From positions 248,001-312,000 of the forward strand of contig CAZUGV010000001.1 of assembly GCA_964620425.1 (NCBI GenBank): a DNA stretch of 64,000 nt. The letters run 5' to 3'. A program made the position numbers and the translations under genes. The notes beneath the pieces are model-generated. The model did not search any database. It saw only the letters and a program-made list of their open reading frames with translations, and had not been told where the DNA came from. How positions within the stretch are numbered: position 1 is the stretch's first letter; every line of letters begins with the position of its first letter. Origin of the DNA: DASXUG01 sp964620425. Its GTDB lineage: Bacteria; Pseudomonadota; Gammaproteobacteria; Burkholderiales; Methylophilaceae. Positions 42,865-52,298 of this stretch are shown here, piece by piece.

Positions 42865-44474
42865 TTTGGATAACCTTTAAATCCACTCACCTCAAAAGCA
42901 AAAACGCGGCGATGATCCCCACCAATTTCAATGGCTGACAAACTTGCATCCTCGACCGCTTTTACCTGCTCAAAACTCTGTTGCAAGGCATTAATTGGGT
43001 TTGCGCCCTGCTCTGCAACTAACAGCATCAACATAGGTTGCGGTGTAAGTTTGGCTTTTGCCAAATCATAAAACCAATCATAGTGATTATCCCGACGGTG
43101 TGATGGGTTCCAAGCCAAAGGGGGATAAGCCTCTGGGTAGGCATACACGCTCAACGCAGCTAACAAACTGCGGTCATCGGCAATCACACGCAGATGGTTT
43201 TGATTTTCACGCGACTTTACCCACAACGCAACTTCTTTCCAGCCTTGCAATTTACGCAATGGATTAAGGTGCGAAGTTTGAAGCTCAGGCTTAGATTGCA
43301 TCCAATGCGGAGCAACAATCATAAAAGCTGTTAACGCCAAACCCAACACTACAGAGGCTTGCAGCGCACGTTTTCCAAAGAGAAGTTTATGCGAGAAGCT
43401 GACATAAAAACGTGCCTGCATTTGTCGCACCCAAAACGCGGCGACCAAGATAGTCCCTGCCACATAGGCTGGCACCGCCCAATTAGCATGCGCACGGCTC
43501 ATGGTCGCTTGCAACAAAATCAAACCCAGCATAGGCCATGTAAACAACAACAAAAACTGCATTGCTTTAGTATCGCGCTGCGGCATGACGTTATCCGCAA
43601 TATTGGTAAAACTAATCATCAATAAACTTAAAAATGCCCAAGGGCCAAACACGCCAAACTGCGCTGAGAAAAAAGCCCCCAACTCAACAAGCGCATGTGG
43701 CACTGACCAAGCACCACCTGCTGTCTCGCTGACTTGTGAAATATCCACATGATGCTGAAGTGTGGGGAAGCCATTATTCACATTCCACACCAAGTTAGGC
43801 AAAAACACCAAAAACGCCACAAAACCAGTAAGCAAAGGCTTTAATAGCGTAGGTTTAGGTTGAAACAAGGTCTTATTTTCAAACAAATGATTCTGCCGCC
43901 ATAAACACAGCGAAGCACTGACGACAAACAGCGCCATAGAATACTTGCTCAACAAGCCCAAGCCCACAGCAACACCACACACCAACCAAGGCAACCAAGC
44001 GGATGGCTTCTTTTGCGCCAAAATAAAGGTGAACAACGCTAACGACCACCACAGCAAAAGCCAAGCATCTGTAGTAGCGACCAAGGTATAAAAACTGGTC
44101 AACGGCAAGGTTAGAAATAACAACGTACTAAACAGCGCAATTTTTTGATCATCAAACAACTGCCCAGCGCTCGCGCCCAACAAAAGACCCGCTAACAAAA
44201 AGGCGGGCGCTTGCAACATGCGCGTGCAACCTTCAATATTATCAATCTGAAAAACAGAACAAACGCCTTGCCCAACACCAAGCGCCCAAGCGATAAATGG
44301 TGGTTTAGAGTAATAGCCAGCCGCCAAGTGGTGCGCCCAACCCGCGTATTGCGCTTCATCAACTTGTAGCGAAATTGGTGCGAAAAAGCCCGAAATCACG
44401 CGTAACGCTGTCAACGCGAACAAAGCTAATAACACGCCAAGCACAAATCTGGGTTGCAGGGAATCTGTATACAA
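42861..44474 (-). CDS. ArnT-like/PMT family glycosyltransferase, second copy
   Basis: A 537-residue GT-C membrane glycosyltransferase with about twelve spans; first gene of the minus-strand operon. Its catalytic loop reads LQVDEAQYAGWAHHLAAGYYSKPPFIAWALG, the PMT_2 pattern with the Asp-Glu pair. It is only distantly related to the other ArnT-like protein of the operon (about 5 kb downstream) and probably uses a different acceptor. The C-terminal periplasmic domain carries SLLAALSVYAYPEAYPPLAWNPSHRRDNHYDWFYD, a tyrosine/histidine-rich patch. The sugar is unknown. Confidence 0.83.
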   Translation of the reverse strand: MYTDSLQPRFVLGVLLALFALTALRVISGFFAPISLQVDEAQYAGWAHHLAAGYYSKPPFIAWALGVGQGVCSVFQIDNIEGCTRMLQAPAFLLAGLLLGASAGQLFDDQKIALFSTLLFLTLPLTSFYTLVATTDAWLLLWWSLALFTFILAQKKPSAWLPWLVCGVAVGLGLLSKYSMALFVVSASLCLWRQNHLFENKTLFQPKPTLLKPLLTGFVAFLVFLPNLVWNVNNGFPTLQHHVDISQVSETAGGAWSVPHALVELGAFFSAQFGVFGPWAFLSLLMISFTNIADNVMPQRDTKAMQFLLLFTWPMLGLILLQATMSRAHANWAVPAYVAGTILVAAFWVRQMQARFYVSFSHKLLFGKRALQASVVLGLALTAFMIVAPHWMQSKPELQTSHLNPLRKLQGWKEVALWVKSRENQNHLRVIADDRSLLAALSVYAYPEAYPPLAWNPSHRRDNHYDWFYDLAKAKLTPQPMLMLLVAEQGANPINALQQSFEQVKAVEDASLSAIEIGGDHRRVFAFEVSGFKGYPK

Positions 44475-44682
44475 GAATAAACCTAGGGTTTAAAGATTGA
44501 AAAATGAAATGCCATCGTTAGCATTATAAAGTGAAGTGCTTGGTTTTGCGAAACTTTAGGCTGTTTAACCTTGCAACACAGAACTGAGCCTTGCAATACA
44601 AGCTTCTGCTCAAACTGGCTTTAGTCAACATGGTTTGTCGCATGTTACAATTCGGGCTAGCTAATTTCTTGAATCAAAACAA

Positions 44683-45552
44683 TTGAACAAACTCGTCATT
44701 TTTGGCGTGGGCTTAATTGGCGGCTCGGTCGCTTTAGCCTTAAAACGTCATCATCCTCATTTGCATATTGTTGGCATTGGTCGCTCTGGCGATAACTTGC
44801 AATCCGCAATTGATCTCAATGTGATTAGTGAGTCGCAAACGGACATTGCTGCCGCCATACACGATGCAGATTTGGTGATAATAGCCACGCCTGTTGCGCA
44901 AACCAGTAGCATTTTAAGTGCAATCAAACACCATCTCGCGCCACACACAACCATCACTGATGTTGGCAGCACTAAATCAGACGTGATTCAATTCGCGCAA
45001 GCAATATTAGGCGAGCGAGTTAGCCAGTTTGTAGCTGGCCACCCCATTGCAGGCGCAGAAAAAAGTGGCGTCACGGCCGCCAAAGCCGATTTGTTTGATG
45101 GCAAAAATGTCGTACTCACCCCTGACATAAGCACTAACCCTCAAGCATTAGCCTTGGTTCGCCAAATGTGGGCAACTTGCGGTGCTAGCGTGAGCGAAAT
45201 GTCCGCGACACAGCACGACAGTATATTTGCAGCTGTGAGTCATTTGCCACATTTGTTGGCTTTTGCCCTTGTCGATGATTTAGCTGCCCGCACCAATGCC
45301 AAACAACTATTTGATTTTGCCGCCAGCGGCTTTCGCGATTTCACGCGCATTGCTGGCAGCCACCCCGAAATGTGGCGCGACATCAGCTTGGCGAATCGCG
45401 ATGCGCTATTAAAAGAGATAGATGCGTATCAAGTCGAATTAAACCAAATCAAAACCCTACTCACCAACCATGATGGCGATGGACTACACATGTTATTTGA
45501 CCGCGCCAGCAAAGCCCGCACCCAATGGGCAAAAGATAGAGAAAAGCAGTAA
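44683..45552 (+). CDS. tyrA: Prephenate/arogenate dehydrogenase TyrA
   Basis: A 289-residue NAD(P)-dependent dehydrogenase of tyrosine synthesis, converting prephenate to hydroxyphenylpyruvate or arogenate to tyrosine. The N-terminal Rossmann motif is VIFGVGLIGGSVALAL. DVGSTKSDV, VAGHPIAGAEKSGV and AVSHLPHLLAFALV are family blocks; the last contains the catalytic His region. No chorismate mutase or ACT domain is fused. The start is TTG: the frame has a stop at 44662 and offers no ATG. It precedes aroA by three bases and forms the head of an aromatic biosynthesis operon. Confidence 0.92.
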   Translation: MNKLVIFGVGLIGGSVALALKRHHPHLHIVGIGRSGDNLQSAIDLNVISESQTDIAAAIHDADLVIIATPVAQTSSILSAIKHHLAPHTTITDVGSTKSDVIQFAQAILGERVSQFVAGHPIAGAEKSGVTAAKADLFDGKNVVLTPDISTNPQALALVRQMWATCGASVSEMSATQHDSIFAAVSHLPHLLAFALVDDLAARTNAKQLFDFAASGFRDFTRIAGSHPEMWRDISLANRDALLKEIDAYQVELNQIKTLLTNHDGDGLHMLFDRASKARTQWAKDREKQ

Positions 45553-45555
45553 ATA

Positions 45556-46842
45556 ATGGAATCAATTACACTACAACCAGCTAGCAAAGCTAGAGGCTCA
45601 ATTAATTTACCAGGCTCTAAAAGCATTTCTAACCGCACGTTATTGCTGGCGGCACTCGCTGAAAATTCCACTGAAATTAGGGACTTACTAATTTCAGATG
45701 ACACAAACCGCATGCTTGAAGCTTTGCAAACACTAGGTGTAAAAATTGAAGCAAAAGAACTCAAAACAGATTGGAAAATAACTGGTTGTTCTGGTAGTTT
45801 TCCCAATAAAATCGCCAGCTTATTTTTAGGAAATGCTGGCACAGCGTTTCGCCCGTTAACTGCTGCGCTGGCTTTATCGGACGGGAACTATCATTTACAT
45901 GGTGTGCCGCGTATGCACGAACGCCCGATTGGAGATTTGGTAGATGCTCTGAGGCAGACTGGAGCGAATATAGGATACCTAAAACAAGAAGGCTTCCCTC
46001 CAATACAAATTTACTCAAGTAAGCCTATTTTAACCAAACCAATACAAATTCGTGGTGACGTATCAAGCCAATTTTTGACTGCGCTTTTAATGGCATTACC
46101 TCTAACTGGGCAAAAGGCTAGCATTGAGGTTATAGGTGAACTTACTTCAAAACCCTACATTGATATTACCCTTAACTTGATGGCGCGTTTCGAAATTAAT
46201 GTCACTAGAGAAGGCTGGCAACGTTTTACTATTCCCGCGCAACAACATTACCATAGCCCTGACATATTTTATGTAGAGGGCGATGCATCGAGCGCCTCAT
46301 ACTTCCTTGCCGCGGGAGCGATTGCAGGTCATTGCCAAGTGATAGGGATCGGCAAGCAGAGTATTCAAGGCGACGTGCGCTTCTGCGAGGCACTGGAAAA
46401 AATGGGTGCGGAGATTCTTTGGGGTGAGAATTTTATTGAAGCAAAAAAGTCAGGGGCAATAAAAGCCATTGACCTAGACTGCAACCACATCCCAGATGCC
46501 GCTATGACGCTCGCCATTCTCGCGCTCTTTGCAGAAGGCACAACAACGCTACGCAATATCGCCAGCTGGCGCGTGAAAGAAACTGACCGTATTGCCGCAA
46601 TGGCAACCGAGTTACGCAAAGTGGGTGCAACGGTGATTGAAGGGCAAGACTTTATTTCCATCACCCCGCCCGAAAAACTCACGCCAAATGCAGTGATTGA
46701 CACCTACGACGACCACCGCATGGCAATGTGTTTTTCATTGGTATGCTTGGGCGGTGTGCCCATTACCATTAACGACCCTAAGTGCGTGGCTAAAACATTC
46801 CCTGATTATTTCGACGTATTTAAATCGATTATTCAGGATTAA
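45556..46842 (+). CDS. aroA: 3-phosphoshikimate 1-carboxyvinyltransferase (EPSP synthase)
   Basis: A 428-residue enzyme joining phosphoenolpyruvate to shikimate 3-phosphate in the chorismate pathway. The class I signatures are clear: LPGSKSISNRTLLLAALA (substrate-binding Lys and Ser), FLGNAGTAFRPLTAAL, and LRNIASWRVKETDRIAAMATELRKVGA, then DTYDDHRMAMCFSL. The Gly-Asn-Ala-Gly-Thr-Ala loop is of the usual glyphosate-sensitive type, with nothing that suggests resistance. Length is normal. It lies between tyrA (three-base gap) and cmk (20-base gap), a conserved order in betaproteobacteria. Confidence 0.96.
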   Translation: MESITLQPASKARGSINLPGSKSISNRTLLLAALAENSTEIRDLLISDDTNRMLEALQTLGVKIEAKELKTDWKITGCSGSFPNKIASLFLGNAGTAFRPLTAALALSDGNYHLHGVPRMHERPIGDLVDALRQTGANIGYLKQEGFPPIQIYSSKPILTKPIQIRGDVSSQFLTALLMALPLTGQKASIEVIGELTSKPYIDITLNLMARFEINVTREGWQRFTIPAQQHYHSPDIFYVEGDASSASYFLAAGAIAGHCQVIGIGKQSIQGDVRFCEALEKMGAEILWGENFIEAKKSGAIKAIDLDCNHIPDAAMTLAILALFAEGTTTLRNIASWRVKETDRIAAMATELRKVGATVIEGQDFISITPPEKLTPNAVIDTYDDHRMAMCFSLVCLGGVPITINDPKCVAKTFPDYFDVFKSIIQD

Positions 46843-46862
46843 CCATTTTACAGGCTAGAAAA

Positions 46863-47525
46863 GTGTCGCAAATCTCAAATATCCCCGTCATTGCGATTGA
46901 TGGCCCCTCAGCCTCAGGCAAAGGCACAGTAGCGCAATTGGTTGCCCAACTACTTGGGTATCATTACCTAGACTCTGGCGCGCTGTATCGCATTGTCGCG
47001 TATGCCGCAAAATTGCAGCAAATCAGCTGGCAAGATGAGCAAGCGGTTGCTGCAATTGTAGATACGCTGAATATCGAGTTTAAAGTCGGCGAGATATTCC
47101 TCAATCAACAAAATATTAGCGATGAAGTACGCTCAGAAGAAATGGGCAAAGGCGCATCACAGGTTGCAGTTCACCCCGCTGTGCGTGCCGCGTTGATGGA
47201 TTTACAACGCAGCTTTAGACAAGCGCCTGGCTTGGTCGCCGATGGTCGCGATATGGGCACAGTGGTTTTCCCCGATGCTGTCACCAAAATTTACCTCACC
47301 GCCAGTGCAGAGATTCGCGCAGAACGACGTTACAAACAACTGTTAACAAAAGGCATCAACTCAGACCTTCTAGAGATTTTACAGGATTTAAAAGCGCGAG
47401 ACGAACGTGACCAAAAACGTACGACAGCACCCCTGATGCAAGCCAAAGATGCAGAGCTACTTGAAACCAACCAACTAAGCATCAGCGAAGCTGTGGAAAA
47501 AGTGCTAGAAAAAATCACAAAATAA
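46863..47525 (+). CDS. cmk: Cytidylate kinase
   Basis: A 220-residue kinase that phosphorylates CMP and dCMP with ATP. The P-loop GPSASGKGTVAQ is at residues 11-22. LDSGALYRIVAY, DGRDMGTVVFPDA, KIYLTASAEIRAERR and RDERDQKRTTAPL are the expected NMP-binding and lid blocks. The start codon is GTG (46863); no in-frame ATG gives a better N-terminus. It precedes rpsA, but a hairpin with a T run lies in between, so read-through to rpsA is probably limited. Confidence 0.95.
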   Translation: MSQISNIPVIAIDGPSASGKGTVAQLVAQLLGYHYLDSGALYRIVAYAAKLQQISWQDEQAVAAIVDTLNIEFKVGEIFLNQQNISDEVRSEEMGKGASQVAVHPAVRAALMDLQRSFRQAPGLVADGRDMGTVVFPDAVTKIYLTASAEIRAERRYKQLLTKGINSDLLEILQDLKARDERDQKRTTAPLMQAKDAELLETNQLSISEAVEKVLEKITK

Positions 47526-47650
47526 CTAAAAAACCATACCCCAAACCGATAATTGCAAATTTTATAAAAAAACAACAACACATGCTTTTTTTGATGTAAA
47601 ATTAGCAACATAGTAATTGGTTAGAAGTAAAATGTTGTGCAGCAATAGGC

Positions 47651-47681
47651 GCCGTGAACCACACAAGTTCATGGCTTTTTT
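47651..47681 (+). terminator. Terminator-like hairpin in the rpsA leader
   Basis: GCCGTGAAC and GTTCATGGC (one G-T pair) form a nine-base stem with a seven-base loop, then six T. It ends only 44 bases before the rpsA ATG, leaving little room for a separate promoter. It is either the cmk terminator or part of the rpsA leader. A second small hairpin around CCGT-CGC-ACGG follows it. Confidence 0.7.
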
Positions 47682-47724
47682 AATTTTCCCCGTCGCACGG
47701 CGGGATTTATAGGTAATTTCTTAA

Positions 47725-49443
47725 ATGACTAACGTTTCAACCTCAACTCCATCTTCTTCTATGGATAGCTTTGCCGCTTTATTTGAAGAAAGTTTAGCCC
47801 GCCAAGAGATGCGCTCTGGCGAAGTAATCACTGCTGAAGTGGTTGCAATTGACTCTGACCATGTAACTGTTAACGCTGGTTTAAAATCAGAAAGCGTCAT
47901 TGACGCTGCTGAATTCTTAAACGACCGTGGCGAAATGGATGTTCAAGTCGGTGACTTCGTGAAAGTATGTATCGAATCATTAGAAGATGGTTACGGCTCT
48001 ACTAAACTTTCTCGCGAAAAAGCTAAGCGCCTAGCGGCTTGGATCGATTTAGAAGAAGCGATGAATGAAGCGCGCGTGATTAAAGGTCAAGTAAACGGTC
48101 GCGTTAAAGGTGGCTTAACAGTCATGGTTAACGGCATTCGTGCTTTCTTACCTGGTTCATTAGTTGATTTGCGTCCTGTAAAAGATACAACGCCATTCGA
48201 AAATAAAGAATGGGATTTCAAAGTTATTAAATTAGACCGCAAACGTAATAATGTTGTGGTTTCACGCCGCGCTGTATTAGAAGATAGCATGGGCGCAGAC
48301 CGTGAAGAGTTGATGAGCTCACTGAAAGAAGGCGCAATCGTTAAAGGTGTTGTTAAAAACATCACTGACTACGGTGCTTTCGTTGACTTAGGCGGTATTG
48401 ATGGTTTGTTGCACATTACAGATTTGGCATGGCGCCGCGTTAAACACCCATCAGAAGTATTGACTGTTGGTGAAGAAGTTGAAGCAAAAATCTTGAAATT
48501 CGATCAAGAGAAAAACCGTGTTTCATTAGGCATTAAACAAATGGGCGACGACCCATGGGTTGCATTGACTCGCCGTTACCCTGTAAGCACACGTTTGTTC
48601 GGTAAAGTATCTAACCTGACTGACTACGGTGCTTTCGTTGAAATCGAACCAGGTATCGAAGGTTTGGTTCACGTTTCTGAAATGGATTGGACCAACAAAA
48701 ACATTCACCCAGGCAAAATCGCTCAATTAGGCGATGAAGTTGAAGTGATGATTCTTGAGATTGATGAAGACCGTCGTCGTTTGTCACTCGGCATGAAACA
48801 ATGTAAAGCTAACCCATGGGATGATTTTGCTGCAACCCATAAAAAAGGTGACAAAGTTTCTGGTCAAATTAAATCAATCACTGATTTTGGCGTGTTTATC
48901 GGCTTGCCAGGTGGTATTGATGGCTTAGTGCACTTGTCAGATTTATCATGGAATCAAACTGGTGAAGAAGCGATTCGCAACATCAAAAAAGGTGACGAAT
49001 TATCAGCAGTGGTATTGAGCATTGATGTTGAGAAAGAGCGTATTTCATTAGGTGTTAAACAAATGGATAGTGATCCATTTACAGCCTACACTTCTGTCAA
49101 CGACAAAGGTGCGCTTGTCAAAGGCACTGTAAAAACCATTGAAGAAAAAGGCGCGGTAATTACCTTAGATGGCGAAGTTGAAGGATACTTACGTGCTGGC
49201 GACATCTCTAAAGAAAAAGTAACCGATGTAGGCTCTGTACTTAAAGAAGGTCAAGAAATTGAAGCGCGTATTACCAATATTGATCGTAAGAGCCGTTCAA
49301 TTACTTTATCAATTAAAGCTAAAGATATCGCTGAAGAGGCGGATGCTATGCAAAAACTCAGCAATGAGAATGTGGCAACTGCTGGCACAACTAACCTCGG
49401 CGCCTTATTAAAAGCTAAACTTGATAGTAAAAATAACGAGTAA
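47725..49443 (+). CDS. rpsA: 30S ribosomal protein S1
   Basis: A 572-residue protein with six S1 RNA-binding domains, the standard length for proteobacteria. Repeated hallmarks such as GAFVDLGGIDGLLHITD, GAFVEIEPGIEGLVHVSEMDW and GVFIGLPGGIDGLVHLSDLSW are easy to see; domains 1-2 bind the ribosome and 3-6 bind mRNA. It lies in the usual cmk-rpsA-ihfB order. In E. coli, S1 represses its own synthesis through a folded leader; here the leader is also structured. Codon use is strongly biased, as expected for a highly expressed gene. Confidence 0.98.
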   Translation: MTNVSTSTPSSSMDSFAALFEESLARQEMRSGEVITAEVVAIDSDHVTVNAGLKSESVIDAAEFLNDRGEMDVQVGDFVKVCIESLEDGYGSTKLSREKAKRLAAWIDLEEAMNEARVIKGQVNGRVKGGLTVMVNGIRAFLPGSLVDLRPVKDTTPFENKEWDFKVIKLDRKRNNVVVSRRAVLEDSMGADREELMSSLKEGAIVKGVVKNITDYGAFVDLGGIDGLLHITDLAWRRVKHPSEVLTVGEEVEAKILKFDQEKNRVSLGIKQMGDDPWVALTRRYPVSTRLFGKVSNLTDYGAFVEIEPGIEGLVHVSEMDWTNKNIHPGKIAQLGDEVEVMILEIDEDRRRLSLGMKQCKANPWDDFAATHKKGDKVSGQIKSITDFGVFIGLPGGIDGLVHLSDLSWNQTGEEAIRNIKKGDELSAVVLSIDVEKERISLGVKQMDSDPFTAYTSVNDKGALVKGTVKTIEEKGAVITLDGEVEGYLRAGDISKEKVTDVGSVLKEGQEIEARITNIDRKSRSITLSIKAKDIAEEADAMQKLSNENVATAGTTNLGALLKAKLDSKNNE

Positions 49444-49469
49444 TCTGCAGTCAATTTTAAGGTAATACC

Positions 49470-49751
49470 ATGACAAAATCAGAACTTATCGCAAACTTGG
49501 CTGCGCGTTTCCCTCAATTGGTCGTTAAGGATGCTGAACTTGCAGTAAAAGCAATCGTTGACTCCATGTCGGATAATTTAGCAGCTGGGGAGCGCATTGA
49601 GATTAGAGGCTTTGGTAGCTTTAGCTTAAACTACCGCCCACCTCGTCTTGGTCGCAACCCAAAAACAGGCTCTAAAGTACAAGTACCTGAAAAACATGTG
49701 CCTCACTTTAAAGCTGGCAAAGAGTTACGTGAGCGTGTGGATTTAATTTAA
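49470..49751 (+). CDS. ihfB: Integration host factor subunit beta
   Basis: A 93-residue HU/IHF family DNA-bending protein. MTKSELIANLAARFPQL, the beta-arm RGFGSFSLNYRPPRLGRNPKTGSKVQVPEKHVPHFKAGKELRERV and the Pro at the arm tip identify the IHF beta subunit rather than HU. It pairs with IhfA (encoded elsewhere) to bend DNA sharply at specific sites. It follows rpsA by 26 bases and is followed by a strong terminator. Confidence 0.96.
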   Translation: MTKSELIANLAARFPQLVVKDAELAVKAIVDSMSDNLAAGERIEIRGFGSFSLNYRPPRLGRNPKTGSKVQVPEKHVPHFKAGKELRERVDLI

Positions 49752-49775
49752 ACCGCTAGCTAACGAGTGTTATCC

Positions 49776-49816
49776 AAAAAAGCACATTCCAGCCTAAAGC
49801 TGAATGTGCTTTTTTA
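49776..49816 (+). terminator. Rho-independent terminator after ihfB
   Basis: A long stem with one bulged C (AAAAAGCACATTC, AGC / GCT, GAATGTGCTTTTT), loop CTAAA, and a T run. It starts 25 bases after the ihfB stop and separates the rpsA-ihfB block from lapA-lapB. Confidence 0.88.
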
Positions 49817-49918
49817 TTTCTAATGTTCAGCCAAACAAAAAGTATAAAATTCACATATAAATTAAATGAAATGATAATTAACTATCAATTGTGTATCTGC
49901 TTTAGGTAAAATCCGATC

Positions 49919-50176
49919 ATGCGATTTATATATCCTATTTTATACACCATACTATTTATTCTGTTGGTGGGCTTTGGGCTTAAAAACACACAGCCCGTAG
50001 TTCTGCACTATTATCTTGGTATTGCGTGGCAAGCACCTCTTAGTTTATTGGTGTTAATTTTAATCACCTTGGGAATAGTGGCTGGAATTATTGGATTTTT
50101 ACCCGTCTTTATTAAACAGCGGCGTGAGTTATCCGCATTAAGACATGAAGTCAACAGGCTAAAACCAGAAAGCTAA
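49919..50176 (+). CDS. lapA: Lipopolysaccharide assembly protein LapA (YciS-like)
   Basis: An 85-residue inner-membrane protein of the LapA/DUF1049 family with two spans (about 3-20 and 38-60), GFGLKNTQPVVLHYYLGIAWQAPLSLLVL between them, and a basic cytoplasmic tail with a coiled-coil pattern (RRELSALRHEVNRLK). It is the usual partner of LapB, encoded 55 bases downstream; together they tune LpxC levels through FtsH. It should not be confused with the unrelated LapA adhesin family represented by the large RTX protein of this window. Confidence 0.88.
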   Translation: MRFIYPILYTILFILLVGFGLKNTQPVVLHYYLGIAWQAPLSLLVLILITLGIVAGIIGFLPVFIKQRRELSALRHEVNRLKPES

Positions 50177-50231
50177 ATCAGCAAGATCCTTTACTTAAGC
50201 ACTTAATCTCAAGAAAAAAGAACACAATACC

Positions 50232-51437
50232 ATGATGGAACTAGATTTTTGGTGGTTACTCACGCTACCACTATTTTTCACTTTAGGTTGGTTGGCGGCA
50301 CGTATCGATATAAAGCAACTACTTTCTGAATCGAGCACACTACCCGCAGCTTACTTTAAAGGCTTAAACTTCTTAATAACGGATCAACACGATAAGGCCA
50401 TTGAAGCTTTTATCGAAGCGGTTCAAGCTAATGCCGACTCACTCGAGTTGCATTTTGCGTTGGGCAGCTTATTTAGACGCAGCGGTGAGGTTGATCGCGC
50501 AATTAATCTGCACCTTAACTTGTTAGATAAACCAGAGTTGCCGCAAGCGCAACGTCAAGCAATTAAAGCAGAACTTGCACAAGATTATCTAAAAGCAGGT
50601 TTATTTGATCGTGCAGAGGAGCTCTTTAGTTCACTCAACGACACACGTTATCAGCAACCAGCATTGCGCGCTTTGCTAGAAATTTATATCCGTGAACGCG
50701 AATGGGAGCAAGCCATTAAAAGCGCGACTGAGCTAGAACGTATTTCAGGGGTGTCTTTCCGTAAAGAAATTGCGCACTTTTACTGCGAAATGGCAATGAA
50801 GTCGATTTTAGACCACGACACGCACACTGCCCTGCATGAGCTGGCTATGGCACTAGATGCCAACAAAAACTGCGTGCGCGCCAACCTAATGTTGGGAGAT
50901 ATTGAAGCCAGTACCGCATCACATAAAGAAGCCATCTCATTTTGGAAACGTATTGAGTATCAACAACCGGATTATTTGGGCTTAGTTGCCAGCAAATTAT
51001 TAAATAGCTATCGCGCGTTAGAAAAAGTGGATGAAGGGGTTAATTTGCTACAACATTACTTTAGTACCTACAAACTCCCGACGTTATTAAAGGTGGTGTA
51101 TGACATCACCTTTAGCGAACAAGGGGCAGAAATGGCCGCTAGGCTGGCACGTAACGAGCTAGAAAGAAAACCAAGCTTGCAAACACTGGAATGTTTACTG
51201 AAAGCCACAGCGGCCGTTAAGGCAAACCTCATCAAAACCAATGAACAAGCGAAGACACAACTAACTTCAGAAGATCTCCAACTGATTCAGCATACCGTTC
51301 GAAGTGCTATCGGCTTCCGTAACGCTTACGTTTGCTCCCAGTGTGGATTTAGAGCTCGAAACTTCCATTGGCAATGTCCTGCATGCAACGCATGGGAGTC
51401 ACTCCCGTCCGAACCAAAAGACACTAGCCAAACATAA
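50232..51437 (+). CDS. lapB: Lipopolysaccharide assembly protein LapB (YciM-like)
   Basis: A 401-residue membrane-anchored TPR protein. An N-terminal span (about 3-22) is followed by about eight or nine TPR units (residues 40-330) and a C-terminal rubredoxin-like zinc site: CSQCGFRARNFHWQCPAC, with two CxxC pairs. LapB recruits FtsH to degrade LpxC and so limits lipopolysaccharide synthesis. A second ATG directly follows the first (50235). The order ihfB-lapA-lapB-pyrF is conserved in proteobacteria. Confidence 0.94.
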   Translation: MMELDFWWLLTLPLFFTLGWLAARIDIKQLLSESSTLPAAYFKGLNFLITDQHDKAIEAFIEAVQANADSLELHFALGSLFRRSGEVDRAINLHLNLLDKPELPQAQRQAIKAELAQDYLKAGLFDRAEELFSSLNDTRYQQPALRALLEIYIREREWEQAIKSATELERISGVSFRKEIAHFYCEMAMKSILDHDTHTALHELAMALDANKNCVRANLMLGDIEASTASHKEAISFWKRIEYQQPDYLGLVASKLLNSYRALEKVDEGVNLLQHYFSTYKLPTLLKVVYDITFSEQGAEMAARLARNELERKPSLQTLECLLKATAAVKANLIKTNEQAKTQLTSEDLQLIQHTVRSAIGFRNAYVCSQCGFRARNFHWQCPACNAWESLPSEPKDTSQT

Positions 51438-51466
51438 ATTCTATTGGATGAACAAGACTTAAAAAC

Positions 51467-52162
51467 ATGACTGAACCAAAAATTATTGTAGCCCTTGATT
51501 ACGCTGATGCTGCTAGCGCGATCTTACTAGCGAACCAGCTTGACCCAACGGAATGTCGTTTAAAAGTCGGTAAAGAGCTATTTACAGCGGCTGGACCTCA
51601 ACTAGTTGAAGCCTTAAATAAGCTCAATTTTAGTGTATTTTTAGATCTAAAATTTCACGACATTCCCAACACTGTTGCTAAAGCCTGTCAAGCCGCCAGC
51701 AACTTGGGGGTTTGGATGCTAAATGTGCACGCCTCTGGTGGGATACCAATGATGCAGGCTGCATGCGAAGGGGTAGATAAAGCTAATCATCGCCCAATTT
51801 TGATTGCGGTCACCGTACTTACCAGCATGGATCAATCCACCCTTAACCACGTAGGCATCAACACCAGTGTGAAAGATCATGTACTTAAATTAGCCTCAAT
51901 GACTCAACAAGCAGGGCTTGCTGGCGTAGTCTGCTCGGCACAAGAAGCCGCCATGCTTAAACAAGCGTTGGGAGAAGATTTTTGCCTAGTCACCCCAGGT
52001 GTACGCCCTGCAGATGCCAGTTTAGACGACCAATCTCGCGTTGTGACACCCACGCAAGCCATTGCCTTTGGCGCCCACTATCTAGTGATTGGGCGCCCAA
52101 TCACCCAAGCGCAAAACCCAAAACTAGCCCTAGAAAAAATCATTGAAGAAATATCAAGCTAA
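51467..52162 (+). CDS. pyrF: Orotidine 5'-phosphate decarboxylase
   Basis: A 231-residue enzyme, the last step of UMP synthesis. The type 1 signature is complete: an N-terminal IIVALDYADA, the active-site block FLDLKFHDIPNTVAKAC with the catalytic Asp-Lys-Asp residues, VCSAQEA, and LVTPGVRPADASLDDQSRVVTP followed by YLVIGRPITQA. The length is normal for the short type 1 group. It follows lapB by 29 bases and is probably in the same transcript. Confidence 0.96.
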   Translation: MTEPKIIVALDYADAASAILLANQLDPTECRLKVGKELFTAAGPQLVEALNKLNFSVFLDLKFHDIPNTVAKACQAASNLGVWMLNVHASGGIPMMQAACEGVDKANHRPILIAVTVLTSMDQSTLNHVGINTSVKDHVLKLASMTQQAGLAGVVCSAQEAAMLKQALGEDFCLVTPGVRPADASLDDQSRVVTPTQAIAFGAHYLVIGRPITQAQNPKLALEKIIEEISS

Positions 52163-52298
52163 GTCAACCCTGCCTACTTTTGCACGTTATTAAAGTGGCG
52201 TATGATATGGTCACCTAATTGGCATCAGCAATAATGTCCATTATGGTTAACAAAGTATGCCTTTATAGTCACACCCACTTAAAACTCGGAGATTCAGA

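Noticed and set aside
44569..44600. Two direct copies of CCTTGCAAYACA 20 bases apart upstream of tyrA.
   Set aside because: Short and near-identical by chance in an intergenic region; no operator model fits, so not reported as a feature.
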